Below, one piece after another: positions 54,711 through 64,000 of a stretch of 64,000 nt of DNA (its first letter is position 1; each line of letters opens with the position of its first letter). This DNA comes from Gammaproteobacteria bacterium (GTDB taxonomy: Bacteria; Pseudomonadota; Gammaproteobacteria; UBA4575), in assembly GCA_026713925.1 (NCBI GenBank), contig JAPONM010000007.1, positions 102,677-166,676 of the forward strand, written 5' to 3'. The translations under genes and the position numbers were made by a program. Below the pieces are notes generated by a model, which made no database searches, had not been told where the DNA came from, and worked only from the letters and a program-made list of their open reading frames with translations.

Positions 54711-55187
54711 ATGAATTTGTATAGAGACCCATTTGGTATTGTGCCGATCATCGAGCCGGTGATTACGGGCATGGGCTATGAGCTTTGGGGACTGGAGTGC
54801 CAGGCAGGAATCAGGACTGCACAAGTGCGAGTGTATATAGACAGAAACAAAGGTGTCACCCTCGATGATTGTTCACAAGTGAGTGAGCAACTGAGTGCCG
54901 TGCTGGATGTTGAAGATCCAATTCACATGCCCTACACATTGGAGATTTCATCTCCGGGGATCAATCGGAGCTTGTTCAATTTTGAACAGTTGCAGGAAGC
55001 AGTGGGCAGCAAGATAAAGGTCAAAACATTATGGCCCATTGAGGGACGTAGAAATTTCAGTGGTTATCTGGAGTGCGTTGAAGAAGAAAGTGTCAGGATA
55101 AAAATTCAGGACAATATACTATTCACAATTCCGTTGCAGGCAGTCAAGAATGCAAAGCTGGATGCGGAGATAAAATTCCACGATTGA
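54711..55187 (+). CDS. rimP: ribosome maturation factor RimP
   Basis: A 158-residue 30S assembly factor from ATG 54711. An upstream in-frame start would lie inside the leader terminator and is rejected. Motifs are IIEPVITGMGYELWGLECQ, VRVYIDRNKGVTLDDCSQVSEQLSAVLDVEDPI and YTLEISSPGINRSLF, all typical. First gene of the transcription/translation operon. Confidence 0.96.
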   Translation: MNLYRDPFGIVPIIEPVITGMGYELWGLECQAGIRTAQVRVYIDRNKGVTLDDCSQVSEQLSAVLDVEDPIHMPYTLEISSPGINRSLFNFEQLQEAVGSKIKVKTLWPIEGRRNFSGYLECVEEESVRIKIQDNILFTIPLQAVKNAKLDAEIKFHD

Positions 55188-55205
55188 TGTTTGAGTAACC
55201 CATGT

Positions 55206-56711
55206 ATGAATAAAGAAATCTTATTGGTTGTCGATACTGTCTCAAATGAGAAAGGCGTTGATAAGGAGATTATATTCGAGGCGATTGAGGCTGCACTCGC
55301 CACGGCGACACGAAAAAAACACGGCCTTGAAATGGATGTGCGCGTTGCGATAAACCGTGAGTCGGGTGACTATGAGACCTTCAGGCGCTGGCTCGTGGTG
55401 GATGATGAAGACCCGGAATTTGAATCACCTGAAAGGCAGAAGCTGTACAGTTATGCATGCGATGAACATCCCGAAATTCAGGTTGGCCAGTATATAGAGG
55501 TGCCGATAGAATCCGTATCCTTCGGGCGAATTTCTGCACACACTGCCAAGCAGGTTATTGTTCAGAAGGTAAGAGAAGCTGAAAGGTCACAGGTCGTTGA
55601 TGCGTTCAGAGATCGTGTCGGAGAGCTGATCATGGGCGTGGTCAAGCGTGCAGATCATTCCGGCACATACGTTGATCTGGGCGGGAATGCAGAAGGGTAT
55701 GTTCCCCGTGAACAAATGGTGCCAAGAGAAGTGGTGCGTCCGGGTGACCGGATCCGGGCATATTTGCAGGAGGTTTGTGAGGAGGCCCGTGGCCCGCAGC
55801 TGCTTTTGACTCGCACCGCGCCTGAGTTTCTGACTGAACTGGTCAAGCTGGAAGTCCCTGAGGTAGGGCAGGGTCTGATTGAAGTATTGTCTGCTGCACG
55901 AGATCCGGGTTTGCGGGCAAAGATTTCTGTTAAATCCAATGATATGCATCTTGACCCGGTGGGTGCCTGTGTGGGCATGCGTGGATCGCGAGTACAGTCC
56001 ATTTCCAATGAATTAGCTGGCGAGCGTATTGACATTATTCTGTGGGATGAGAATCCGGCCCAGTTTGTGATAAACGCGATGTCCCCTGCAGTGGTGACCT
56101 CCATCGTTGTAGACGAAGACAAGAAAAGCATGGATATAGCTGTGGACGAAGAGAAACTCTCTCAGGCCATTGGTCGTGGCGGGCAGAATGTGAAACTTGC
56201 CAGTCAGCTCACGGGATGGGAGTTGAACGTCATGACAGAAGGGCAGGCAGAAGAGAAGAGTGAAGCGGAAACCCGCCAACTGGTGGAAATGTTTATGTCA
56301 CAGCTAGATGTAGATGAGGAAGTTGCCGTGATCTTGGCGCAGGAAGGGTTTTCAAGTGTTGAGGAAATTGCCTATGTACCGCCTAAAGAACTGGTTGAGG
56401 TAGAGGAGTTTGATGAGGAAATCGTCGAAGAATTGCGTACACGTGCGCGCGATATACTGCTGACCTCAGCCATAGCTACTGAGGAAAAATTTGCCGATGT
56501 CGAGCCGTCTTCGGACTTGCTGGAACTGGAGGGCATGGATAAGGATCTGGCGTTTGAGCTTGCCTGCAGGGGGATTTCCACGATGGAAGAATTGGCGGAG
56601 CAGGCAGTGGATGATTTACTGGATATTGAAGGGCTGGACCCAGAGCGTGCCGGTGCACTGATCATGCTTGCACGTGCTCCCTGGTTCGCTGATGAAGGGG
56701 CAGCGCGATAG
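55206..56711 (+). CDS. nusA: transcription termination/antitermination protein NusA
   Basis: A 501-residue RNA polymerase partner from ATG 55206. N-terminal polymerase-binding domain (about 1-125), S1 domain (GVVKRADHSGTYVDLGGNAEGYVPR), two KH domains (KISVKSNDMHLDPVGACVGMRGSRVQ and VDEEKLSQAIGRGGQNVKLAS) and two C-terminal acidic repeats (about 365-500) are all present. It controls pausing, termination and antitermination, probably including its own leader. Confidence 0.98.
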   Translation: MNKEILLVVDTVSNEKGVDKEIIFEAIEAALATATRKKHGLEMDVRVAINRESGDYETFRRWLVVDDEDPEFESPERQKLYSYACDEHPEIQVGQYIEVPIESVSFGRISAHTAKQVIVQKVREAERSQVVDAFRDRVGELIMGVVKRADHSGTYVDLGGNAEGYVPREQMVPREVVRPGDRIRAYLQEVCEEARGPQLLLTRTAPEFLTELVKLEVPEVGQGLIEVLSAARDPGLRAKISVKSNDMHLDPVGACVGMRGSRVQSISNELAGERIDIILWDENPAQFVINAMSPAVVTSIVVDEDKKSMDIAVDEEKLSQAIGRGGQNVKLASQLTGWELNVMTEGQAEEKSEAETRQLVEMFMSQLDVDEEVAVILAQEGFSSVEEIAYVPPKELVEVEEFDEEIVEELRTRARDILLTSAIATEEKFADVEPSSDLLELEGMDKDLAFELACRGISTMEELAEQAVDDLLDIEGLDPERAGALIMLARAPWFADEGAAR

Positions 56712-56741
56712 TGAGGAAGCTTGGATTAACTTGATTGAGAC

Positions 56742-59243
56742 ATGTCTGAAGTTACCGTAAAACAGCTAGCAGAAGTAGTTAATATTCCTGTCAAGAAGCT
56801 GCTGGTCCAGTTGACTGAAGCGGGCCTGGATATTCATATGCCGGATCAAACCGTCAGTGACAAGCAGAAAATGCAGTTGCTCAATCATTTGCGCAACAGC
56901 CGTCACAAAGCTACCTCCTTTCCGTCCGATGATAGTAGGAAAATAGTGCTGCGCAGAAAAAGCACTTCACAGCTAAAAGTCAACACAACACAGGGCCGTG
57001 GCAGTATAAGTCGTGCCACTGTAAACGTTGAAGTTCGTCGCAAGCGTACGTATGTAAAACGCAGTGCTGTTCTTGAGGAGGAAGCTAGAAGAAGGCAGCA
57101 GCATGCGGAACAGGAAACTGCCAGGGAAAAGAAAGCGGCTGAGCAATTGGAAAAGGCAGCTCAGGAGGCTGAACTCAAGGCTAAAGTAGAAGAACAAGAA
57201 AAACAGGCTCCGTTGCAAGAAGTAGAGCAGGCGGCTGTAGAAGAGATAGCTGCACCTCTGGAGACGCAGGAACAACAGGAAGCAGAAATTCATGCACCGA
57301 CCCCTGTGGAAGAGGACAAGCCACCACCGGTAACCGAAGAAAAGAAAGAACAGGATTCCAAGGTAAAACGGCGCGAATTACACGTTGCAAGTGGCAAAGG
57401 AGGCAAACGCAAGGTTCGAGCAAAGCACCGCAGACCAGGTAAAGTCGAGCCGAGCAGTAAACACAAGTTTGAAAAACCAACTGGACCGATTAAGCGTGAA
57501 ATTCTGGTTCCGGACAATATTTCAGTTCTGGACCTTGCACAGAAAATGACCATCAAGGCTGCAGAAGTCATTGCTGTGATGATGAAAATGGGGGTTATGG
57601 CAACTATTAACCAAGTGATTGACCAGGATACTGCAATCCTTGTTGCTGAAGAACTGGGTCACGATGCAAAGCCCATGCAGTTTGCTGATATTGAAGCGGA
57701 CATCCTGAAGATCAATTACGATGAAATGGAAGCCCAGACACGTCAACCCGTGGTTACAGTGATGGGGCATGTCGATCATGGCAAGACATCTTTGCTTGAT
57801 TATATCCGGCGCACCAAAGTGGCTGCAGGCGAGGCAGGTGGTATCACTCAGCATATTGGTGCCTATAGAGTGAATACGGAAAAGGGTGCCATCACTTTTC
57901 TGGATACACCTGGTCATGCCGCTTTTACTGCCATGCGTGCCAGAGGTGCAAAAGTTACGGATGTGGTAGTGATTGTAGTCGCAGCGGACGACGGTGTTAT
58001 GCCACAAACGTTAGAAGCCATTGAGCACTCGCGAGCTGCAGGTGTCCCCGTCATTATTGCTGTCAACAAAATTGACAAGGAAGACGCAGACCCGGAGCGA
58101 ACACGCAATGATCTGTCAGCGCATCAGGTTATTCCGGAACAATGGGGGGGCGATACAATATTCGTTGATGTTTCAGCGGTAACCGGGCAGGGCATCGATG
58201 ATTTACTGGAAGCCGTGTCATTGCAGGCAGAGATACTGGAATTGAAGGCTGTCAATCATGGGCCGGCAACCGGTGTTGTGATTGAATCTGCACTGGACAA
58301 GGGACGCGGTCCAGTCATCACGATTTTGGTACAGCAAGGCTGTTTGTCGAAAGGGAACATGCTGCTGACCGGGGAGGAGTTTGGACGTGTGCGTGCCATG
58401 TTTGACGAGCATGGGAAGGAAATTAATGTAGCTGGGCCTTCAATACCAGTAGCAGTATTAGGCTTATCAGGTGTTGCTGATGCCGGAGATGAAGCCATTG
58501 TAGTCACTGATGAGCGCAAGGTGCGTGAAATTGTAGGCTTGCGTAAGAATAAATCTAGAGATAGCCGGTTTGCTGCACAACAGGCGTCAAAACTTGAGAA
58601 TATTTTCAACAATGCGGGAGGTAGCGCTGCCGCTTCTGTTAATTTGCTGATCAAGGCCGATGTACAAGGCAGCGCGGAAGCATTGCGGGATTCTCTGGGT
58701 AAACTGTCGACTGATGAAGTTGAAGTTAAGATCGTTCTGGCAGGCGTAGGCGGAATCAATGAATCGGATATCAATCTGGCCGGGGCATCCAGTGCTATTG
58801 TAATTGGCTTTAATGTACGTGCGGACAGTGCTGCAAAACGAGTTGCTGCGGAACTTGGAATTGACATTCGTTACTACAGCATCATTTACGAAACGATAGA
58901 TGATGTAAAAATGTCCATGAGTGGACTGCTTTCTCCAGAGTTGCGTGAGGAGATCATTGGGCTTGCACAGGTCAAGGAAGTTTTTAAATCTTCCAAGATG
59001 GGGGCAGTTGCAGGTACACAAGTAATGGAGGGAGCTATTAAACGTGGTAACCCCATACGCGTTTTGCGCGACAATGTCGTCATTTTTGAAGGAGAGCTTG
59101 AATCGTTGCGCCGCCATAAAGATGATGTCAATGAAGTGCGTGCAGGCACGGAGTGCGGAGTTGCAGTAAAAAATTACAATGACGTCAAGGTAGGCGATCA
59201 GATTGAAGTCTATGAACGTACTGAAGTTGCACGTTCAATTTAG
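56742..59243 (+). CDS. infB: translation initiation factor IF-2
   Basis: A GTPase of 833 residues that delivers fMet-tRNA to the 30S subunit. The N-terminal IF2_N domain ([21 protein letters not shown]) is followed by a long charged, Glu/Lys/Gln-rich linker (about 60-240). The GTPase core has [11 protein letters not shown] near residue 342, DTPGHAAF and NKID. Domains II-IV and the fMet-binding C2 domain complete it. Confidence 0.98.
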   Translation: MSEVTVKQLAEVVNIPVKKLLVQLTEAGLDIHMPDQTVSDKQKMQLLNHLRNSRHKATSFPSDDSRKIVLRRKSTSQLKVNTTQGRGSISRATVNVEVRRKRTYVKRSAVLEEEARRRQQHAEQETAREKKAAEQLEKAAQEAELKAKVEEQEKQAPLQEVEQAAVEEIAAPLETQEQQEAEIHAPTPVEEDKPPPVTEEKKEQDSKVKRRELHVASGKGGKRKVRAKHRRPGKVEPSSKHKFEKPTGPIKREILVPDNISVLDLAQKMTIKAAEVIAVMMKMGVMATINQVIDQDTAILVAEELGHDAKPMQFADIEADILKINYDEMEAQTRQPVVTVMGHVDHGKTSLLDYIRRTKVAAGEAGGITQHIGAYRVNTEKGAITFLDTPGHAAFTAMRARGAKVTDVVVIVVAADDGVMPQTLEAIEHSRAAGVPVIIAVNKIDKEDADPERTRNDLSAHQVIPEQWGGDTIFVDVSAVTGQGIDDLLEAVSLQAEILELKAVNHGPATGVVIESALDKGRGPVITILVQQGCLSKGNMLLTGEEFGRVRAMFDEHGKEINVAGPSIPVAVLGLSGVADAGDEAIVVTDERKVREIVGLRKNKSRDSRFAAQQASKLENIFNNAGGSAAASVNLLIKADVQGSAEALRDSLGKLSTDEVEVKIVLAGVGGINESDINLAGASSAIVIGFNVRADSAAKRVAAELGIDIRYYSIIYETIDDVKMSMSGLLSPELREEIIGLAQVKEVFKSSKMGAVAGTQVMEGAIKRGNPIRVLRDNVVIFEGELESLRRHKDDVNEVRAGTECGVAVKNYNDVKVGDQIEVYERTEVARSI

Positions 59244-59271
59244 GTATCCATAATGCACTGTGTTTCTTGCA

Positions 59272-59622
59272 ATGCAGCATGAGTCTTCCAGGCCACTACG
59301 TATTGGAGAACTGTTGCGTCGTGAACTGGCTGCCCTGTTGCGCGCGGAGGTAAACGATCCCAGGATTCCTGAAATTGTCATATATGAAATTGTAGTGAAC
59401 AGGGATCTTAGTTTGGCAAAAGTGTATTTCAGTCATTTGGATTCAAAGCAGGATGTAACTGAAAGCCTCAAGGGTTTGCAAAGTGCTAGGGGTTTTTTGC
59501 GAACTAGACTGGGTCACAAACTGCAGTTGCGCAGAATCCCGCAATTGCAATTCATCGTAGACGATACCGAAACAAAAAGTGAGCGCATTGAGAAGCTGAT
59601 AGACGACAGCATCCGCAGTTGA
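59272..59622 (+). CDS. rbfA: ribosome-binding factor A
   Basis: A 116-residue KH-fold 30S maturation factor from ATG 59272. RIGELLRRELAALLRAEVNDPRI and LSLAKVYFSHL are the family hallmarks, and RIPQLQFIVDDTE fills the usual C-terminal strand. An in-frame GTG at 59260 is less likely. It ends 6 bases before truB. Confidence 0.96.
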   Translation: MQHESSRPLRIGELLRRELAALLRAEVNDPRIPEIVIYEIVVNRDLSLAKVYFSHLDSKQDVTESLKGLQSARGFLRTRLGHKLQLRRIPQLQFIVDDTETKSERIEKLIDDSIRS

Positions 59623-59628
59623 TCCATC

Positions 59629-60537
59629 ATGTCCAGAAGAAAACGTAAAGGGCGTGCTCTGAACGGTCTGTTATTGCTGGACAAACCTTCAGGTATTACT
59701 TCAAACCTGGCATTACAGAAAGTAAAAAAGATATTCAACGCTGACAAGGCAGGGCATACGGGAAGTCTGGATCCTCTTGCAACGGGTCTGCTGGTTATCT
59801 GTTTTGGTCGAGCTACGAAGCTTTCAGACTTTCTACTGAATTCAGACAAACATTACCAAGTGTTATTGAAGCTTGGCGTGTCTACCGATACAGGCGATGC
59901 AGATGGCCGTGTAACAGGTAGGCAAGATGCATTGTCGGTGACAGATGTACAGATTCACCGGGCCTTGCGGCATCTGACAGGTGACGTCGAACAGACTCCC
60001 CCGATGTATTCTGCATTAAAATATCAGGGTACCCGATTGTATAAGCTTGCAAGAAAAGGGATTGAGGTTGAGCGTCCCCCAAGGCAAGTCAAGGTGCACA
60101 AGTTTGAGTTGATAAAAAGAGATGCTGAAATCTTGCAGATGGATGTGCACTGTTCCAAAGGCACCTATGTCAGGACCCTTGCAGAAGATCTTGGTGAATA
60201 TCTGGGCTGTGGCGCACATGTTTTTGGGCTAAGGCGGACTGGCTTAGGGCCATTTGTGAACCGCGAACTACATACTCTTATGAAGCTGGATGAAGTCTCA
60301 GCTACTGGATTTACTTCTCTGGATGAAATGTTGCTGCCTGTCGATGATGCCTTGCAGTCTTGTCCTGCAGTTTTATTTGATGAAACTATGATGGAAAAGA
60401 TTCGCAATGGTCACCCAGTTAGGATACCGCAATCACCTACCCAGGATATCGTTAGAATTTATGATGTGAGTAAGCGGTTTTTTGGGATTGGCACCGTGCT
60501 GGAAGATGGGCGCATCGTTCCTAAGCGCTTGGACTGA
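59629..60537 (+). CDS. truB: tRNA pseudouridine-55 synthase TruB
   Basis: A 302-residue enzyme that makes pseudouridine 55 in the T loop of tRNAs. LLLLDKPSGITSN opens the catalytic domain. GHTGSLDPLATGLL contains the catalytic aspartate. QTPPMYSALKYQGTRLYKLARKG and CSKGTYVRTLAEDLG are conserved. A C-terminal PUA-like region (about 245-300) is present. Confidence 0.97.
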   Translation: MSRRKRKGRALNGLLLLDKPSGITSNLALQKVKKIFNADKAGHTGSLDPLATGLLVICFGRATKLSDFLLNSDKHYQVLLKLGVSTDTGDADGRVTGRQDALSVTDVQIHRALRHLTGDVEQTPPMYSALKYQGTRLYKLARKGIEVERPPRQVKVHKFELIKRDAEILQMDVHCSKGTYVRTLAEDLGEYLGCGAHVFGLRRTGLGPFVNRELHTLMKLDEVSATGFTSLDEMLLPVDDALQSCPAVLFDETMMEKIRNGHPVRIPQSPTQDIVRIYDVSKRFFGIGTVLEDGRIVPKRLD

Positions 60538-60600
60538 ATAGCTGAGGAACTGACTTGGATTGTCAAGTGAAACGATCAGTCAAGCTTTTGGATATTTTTC

Positions 60601-60628
60601 TTGTTTGTAGGGGGTTACGTGGTAGAAT
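60601..60628 (+). promoter_or_regulatory. sigma70 promoter for rpsO
   Basis: TTGTTT (60601-60606) and TAGAAT (60623-60628) with a 16-base spacer, 57 bases before the rpsO ATG. A separate rpsO promoter at this place is usual. Confidence 0.65.
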
Positions 60629-60684
60629 CGCCGCCCAGAAATACAATATACGTAGTAACAAGGTTGGAAAGGCTATACAGAAAT

Positions 60685-60954
60685 ATGGCATATGCTGCAG
60701 CAGAGAAGTCAAAGATTGTTAAGAATTATCAGCGTAGTGATACTGACACAGGCTCACCTGAAGTGCAGGTTGCACTTTTGTCTGCTCGCATCTCGCATTT
60801 AAGCGGACATCTTGAATCACACAAGAAAGACCATCATTCGCGCCATGGTTTACTCAAGATGGTCAATCATCGTAGAAAACTTCTTGATTATTTACGAAAA
60901 AAGAATCAGAAAAGATATCAGGAGTTGATCGGTTCTCTTGGATTAAGGCGCTGA
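60685..60954 (+). CDS. rpsO: 30S ribosomal protein S15
   Basis: An 89-residue protein from ATG 60685, the family's normal length. [46 protein letters not shown] and [12 protein letters not shown] are diagnostic. Upstream in-frame codons lie over the promoter and are not used. It binds 16S rRNA early in 30S assembly. Confidence 0.98.
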   Translation: MAYAAAEKSKIVKNYQRSDTDTGSPEVQVALLSARISHLSGHLESHKKDHHSRHGLLKMVNHRRKLLDYLRKKNQKRYQELIGSLGLRR

Positions 60955-61031
60955 AAGATTGCCCCCTTTTGCTGGGTTTAACGCTATCAGTGAGTATTGA
61001 GGAATATTGACATCACAGTATGCACATTCAC

Positions 61032-61068
61032 GTCCATGAAGATACTGTTTTCATGGACAGATTTTTTT
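61032..61068 (+). terminator. rho-independent terminator between rpsO and pnp
   Basis: GTCCATGAA (61032-61040) pairs perfectly with TTCATGGAC (61050-61058), followed by AGATTTTTTT. E. coli has a terminator and an RNase III-cleaved hairpin in the same gap. Confidence 0.85.
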
Positions 61069-61098
61069 AGTCAGCAATTCAATAAACGGAATTAAACA

Positions 61099-63201
61099 GT
61101 GAGCAAAGTAACAAAATCTTTTTCGTATGGTGACCACCTCGTTACATTAGAGACTGGAGAAATTGCACGTCAGGCTGATGGTGCCGTGCTTGTAGACATG
61201 GGGGAAACATCAGTACTGGTTACAGTAGTGGGAAGAAAGGAGCCTGATCCCAACCGAGATTTTTTCCCGCTCACTGTCAATTACCAGGAAAAAACGTATG
61301 CGGCAGGAAAAATTCCTGGAGGCTTCTTCAAACGTGAAGGACGCCCATCTGAAAAGGAAACCATGACTTGTCGGCTCATTGATCGCCCCTTGCGGCCCTT
61401 GTTCCCAAAGGGCTTTCTAAATGAAGTGCAGATCATTGCAACGGTAGTGTCAGTGAATACTGCTATTGATCCTGACATCCCAGCTCTGCTTGGGGCTTCA
61501 GCTGCATTAGCTGTCTCCGGAATACCCTTTGACGGGCCTATTGGTGCCGCCCGGGTTGGCTATATTGACGGCAACTACGTATTGAATCCAGACAACTTCA
61601 AAATGGAGGACTCGATGCTGGATTTAGTTGTAGCTGGTACGCAAAGTGCCGTTTTAATGGTGGAGTCAGAAGCGGATATCCTTTCTGAAGAGGTCATGCT
61701 GGGCGCTGTAATGTTCGGTCATGAACAGCTTCAGAAAGCCGTTCAAGCGATTAAAGATTTTTCTCAGGAAGTCAACAAGCCTTCATGGGAGTGGCAAGCT
61801 CCACAGGCAGATGAAGCGCTTGCAGGGAAAGTAGAAGCTCAATGTCGCGAACAACTGGGCGATGCGTATCAAATTGCCGAGAAACTGGCGCGTCAAAATA
61901 AAGTCAGTGAAATACGCGATCAGCTAGTTACCTCAGTATCAAGTGACCAGGAAAACCCAAGTGAGGCAGAAATTCTCAATGCATTCAGTAAGCTTGAGAA
62001 AGAAATCGTACGAAACCGGATACTTGCCGGTGAGCAACGGATTGATGGCCGCGAAAAGAATACCGTCCGCCCAATCAATATCCGGATTGGGGTGCTGCCC
62101 CGTGTGCATGGGAGCGCACTATTTACGCGTGGAGAAACACAGGCTTTGGTAAGTACAACGCTGGGTACAGGTAGGGATGCACAACTGGTGGATGCCATAG
62201 AAGGCGAATTCAAAGATAATTTCATGTTGCATTACAATTTTCCACCATTTTGTGTAGGAGAAACTGGGATGGTGGGCTCGCCTAAACGCCGAGAGATCGG
62301 TCACGGCAAACTTGCCAAGCGAGGCATTCGGGCAGTGGTTCCGAGTGAAGAGGATTTTCCTTATGTTATTAGGGTGGTTTCTGAAATTACAGAATCGAAT
62401 GGCTCCAGTTCCATGGCAAGTGTGTGTGGTACCAGTCTCTCTCTGATGGATTCGGGTGTGCCCATTAAAGCACCGGTTGCTGGAATTGCAATGGGTCTCA
62501 TTAAGGAGGGCGATGATTTTGCAGTTCTTACAGATATTCTGGGTGATGAGGATCACTTGGGGGATATGGATTTTAAGGTGGCGGGAACCGAGCAGGGGAT
62601 CACTGCACTACAAATGGATATCAAAATTGATGGAATTACCAGAGAGATTATGGAGATTGCACTCGGGCAAGCACGCGAAGGGCTGCTGCATATTCTTGGA
62701 GAAATGAGTACTGTTATTTCAGCACCCCGTCAAGAGATGTCCGAGCATGCTCCACGTTTCACAGTATTGAAAATCAACCCTGAAAAAATACGTGATGTAA
62801 TAGGTAAAGGTGGTGCAACTATTCGAGCGTTGACTGAAGAGACCGGAACCACCATAGATATCGACGATGACGGTTTAGTGCGTATTGCATCGGTAGATAA
62901 GGCTGCTGGTGATGATGCCAAGCGCCGTATAGAAAGTATAACGGCTGATGTAGAAGTGGGGAAGATTTACGAGGGAAAGGTTGTAAAGATTATGGATTTT
63001 GGAGCTTTTGTAAGTGTGTTGCCTGGTAAAGACGGCTTGGTGCATATTTCACAAATTTCACATAAGCGTGTAGAAAATGTCTCGGATGAACTTTCGGAAG
63101 GTGATATGGTTAAGGTCAAGGTACTTGAAATAGATAAACAAGGGCGTGTTAGATTAAGTATGAAAGCTGTTGAAAGTGAACGGACATCACACATTTCATA
63201 A
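61099..63201 (+). CDS. pnp: polyribonucleotide nucleotidyltransferase (PNPase)
   Basis: A 700-residue phosphorolytic 3'-5' exoribonuclease with a GTG start. Two RNase PH domains (about 10-230 and 310-545) flank a helical domain; [30 protein letters not shown] is conserved. A KH domain ([20 protein letters not shown]) and an S1 domain ([31 protein letters not shown]) close the protein. Part of the RNA-degradation machinery; last of the conserved block. Confidence 0.98.
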   Translation: MSKVTKSFSYGDHLVTLETGEIARQADGAVLVDMGETSVLVTVVGRKEPDPNRDFFPLTVNYQEKTYAAGKIPGGFFKREGRPSEKETMTCRLIDRPLRPLFPKGFLNEVQIIATVVSVNTAIDPDIPALLGASAALAVSGIPFDGPIGAARVGYIDGNYVLNPDNFKMEDSMLDLVVAGTQSAVLMVESEADILSEEVMLGAVMFGHEQLQKAVQAIKDFSQEVNKPSWEWQAPQADEALAGKVEAQCREQLGDAYQIAEKLARQNKVSEIRDQLVTSVSSDQENPSEAEILNAFSKLEKEIVRNRILAGEQRIDGREKNTVRPINIRIGVLPRVHGSALFTRGETQALVSTTLGTGRDAQLVDAIEGEFKDNFMLHYNFPPFCVGETGMVGSPKRREIGHGKLAKRGIRAVVPSEEDFPYVIRVVSEITESNGSSSMASVCGTSLSLMDSGVPIKAPVAGIAMGLIKEGDDFAVLTDILGDEDHLGDMDFKVAGTEQGITALQMDIKIDGITREIMEIALGQAREGLLHILGEMSTVISAPRQEMSEHAPRFTVLKINPEKIRDVIGKGGATIRALTEETGTTIDIDDDGLVRIASVDKAAGDDAKRRIESITADVEVGKIYEGKVVKIMDFGAFVSVLPGKDGLVHISQISHKRVENVSDELSEGDMVKVKVLEIDKQGRVRLSMKAVESERTSHIS

Positions 63202-63215
63202 TTACAGCTTTTTTG

Positions 63216-63623
63216 ATGTCTGGGAAATTGATAAACAAATCTGAGCAAGAATGGCGTCAACTTCTGACGCACGAGCAATTCCGGGTCTGCAGGCAAAAAG
63301 GTACTGAAGCACCCTTCACTGGTGAGTACTTGGACCATCATAAGTCTGGCGTTTATTATTGTGTATGTTGCAACGCACCATTATTTGATTCGCAACACAA
63401 GTTTGATTCAGGGACAGGCTGGCCGAGCTTCTGGCAGCCACTCAACAACGAGAGTGTTGCAACCAAGCCGGACAGGGGACACTGGATGCTGCGGACAGAA
63501 GTTGTTTGCAGCAACTGTGAATCCCATTTGGGTCATGTGTTTGACGATGGGCCACCCCCTACGAATCTTAGGTACTGCATAAATTCTGTTTCTTTAATAT
63601 TTGATCTAAAACAGGATATTTAG
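63216..63623 (+). CDS. msrB: peptide-methionine (R)-S-oxide reductase MsrB
   Basis: A 135-residue repair enzyme from ATG 63216. Zinc cysteines are in YYCVCCNAPLF and VVCSNCESHLGHVF; FDSGTGWPSFWQP binds substrate. The catalytic cysteine is in LRYCINSVSL. The C-terminal tail IFDLKQDI and the sequence just past the stop are an imperfect tandem duplication. It follows pnp by 14 bases and may share its transcript. Confidence 0.93.
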   Translation: MSGKLINKSEQEWRQLLTHEQFRVCRQKGTEAPFTGEYLDHHKSGVYYCVCCNAPLFDSQHKFDSGTGWPSFWQPLNNESVATKPDRGHWMLRTEVVCSNCESHLGHVFDDGPPPTNLRYCINSVSLIFDLKQDI

Positions 63624-63656
63624 GTATTCAAATTCTGTTCTCCTGATATTTAATCT
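63571..63656 (+). repeat. imperfect tandem duplication at the 3' end of msrB
   Basis: The segment 63571-63607 (GGTACTGCATAAATTCTG, then ATATTTGATCT) recurs diverged at 63623-63656 (GGTATTCAAATTCTG, then ATATTTAATCT), a shift of about 50 bases. The second copy could encode RYSNSVLLIFNL, a degraded echo of the MsrB end RYCINSVSLIFDL, but lies after the stop. Confidence 0.65.
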
Positions 63657-63870
63657 GCCTGTCTCGTTTGCTTTCCATGTCTAAGTTATTGCACTTAGAG
63701 CCTGATTCATGCATGGAATGAATCGCTTGGGTAAAAATGGTATTAACTAAATTGGCAGGAGTGCTATACTTTCCACAAAATTAAAACCGTAATGCTCGGT
63801 CATCAATCGGGCAATGCTAAAGTCAGAAACAGTTGTTCAGCTATATGTTCTTTCGAGCGAGGAGTCCGAG

Positions 63871-64000
63871 ATGAGCAAATTTTTAATTAATGTGCGGTAT
63901 TTTTTAGCGCCATTACTGATCATAGCGACATTATTTGGGGTATTGGCCGGCGGTCCATGGGTATGGGCGGGCGTAGTGTTGCTTGGGGTTGGGATTATCG
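63871..64000 (+). CDS. start of an alkane 1-monooxygenase/fatty-acid-desaturase-like membrane protein (partial)
   Basis: The frame opens at ATG 63871 with GAGGAG 7 bases upstream and runs off the window. The 43 visible residues have two hydrophobic stretches, RYFLAPLLIIATLFGVLAGGP and WVWAGVVLLGVGII. This resembles the beginning of AlkB-type non-heme diiron alkane hydroxylases (for example LGGPWVWLGVALL patterns). The histidine motifs that would prove the family lie outside the window, so this is a resemblance only. Confidence 0.5.
   Translation, partial: MSKFLINVRYFLAPLLIIATLFGVLAGGPWVWAGVVLLGVGII

Overview
The window reads as chromosome from a gammaproteobacterium. The main evidence is a conserved block, all on the + strand but broken by later insertions: ftsH, glmM, tpiA, secG, tRNA-Leu(GAG), the 14-gene nuoA-N complex I operon (separate nuoC and nuoD), initiator tRNA-fMet, rimP, nusA, infB, rbfA, truB, rpsO, pnp. 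As I recall, this order is usual in gammaproteobacteria outside the Enterobacteriales and Pseudomonas, but no search was run. Aerobic respiration (complex I), an alkane-hydroxylase-like gene start at the right edge, a dimethylsulfone-monooxygenase-like enzyme and a sulfotransferase operon suggest a free-living aerobe that handles hydrophobic and organosulfur compounds.

Layout. 1-4.8 kb: ftsH, glmM, tpiA, secG (folP, often between ftsH and glmM, is absent). 4.8-27.8 kb: accessory DNA between secG and nuoA, with tRNA-Leu(GAG) inside it. It holds a methyltransferase-HNH nuclease fusion, a 32-residue membrane peptide, a coupled mscS / MgtE-regulatory-domain / mgtE operon, a metzincin-like lipoprotein with a TbpB-like C-terminal domain, a double nitroreductase, avtA, a GST, decayed genes, two orphan membrane proteins, a five-gene minus-strand operon (DUF1214, sulfotransferase, two SDRs, SRPBCC) and a truncated hemoglobin. 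Three copies of a noncoding repeat of about 110 bp lie at 10.7, 14.4 and 17.6 kb; the first starts just past tRNA-Leu. 27.8-42.3 kb: nuoA-N.

42.4-54.6 kb: tRNA-fMet followed by a second accessory region. Its core is the most interesting part of the window. A sigma54 activator gene (44390-45778) lies between two near-perfect -24/-12 promoters with the same boxes (TGGTACA-N4-TTGCA). One drives a flavin reductase leftward; the other drives a periplasmic binding protein rightward. The right-hand transcript would begin at four tandem copies of a GGAGGG + GTAAT-N3-ATTAC element. Downstream are bifunctional ribBA, a free-standing 62-residue EF-Ts N-terminal-type domain, an SfnG-type FMNH2-dependent monooxygenase, an NAD(P)H:FMN reductase, an unknown 101-residue protein, an OsmC-type protein and a lipoyl-domain dihydrolipoamide dehydrogenase. 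I read this as a self-contained flavin-dependent organosulfur oxidation module that carries its own FMN synthesis, FMN reduction and regulator.

54.6-64 kb: rimP-nusA-infB-rbfA-truB-rpsO-pnp with its own promoter and leader terminator, then msrB and the start of an alkB-like gene. No insertion sequence, CRISPR array, integrase or rRNA gene was seen.
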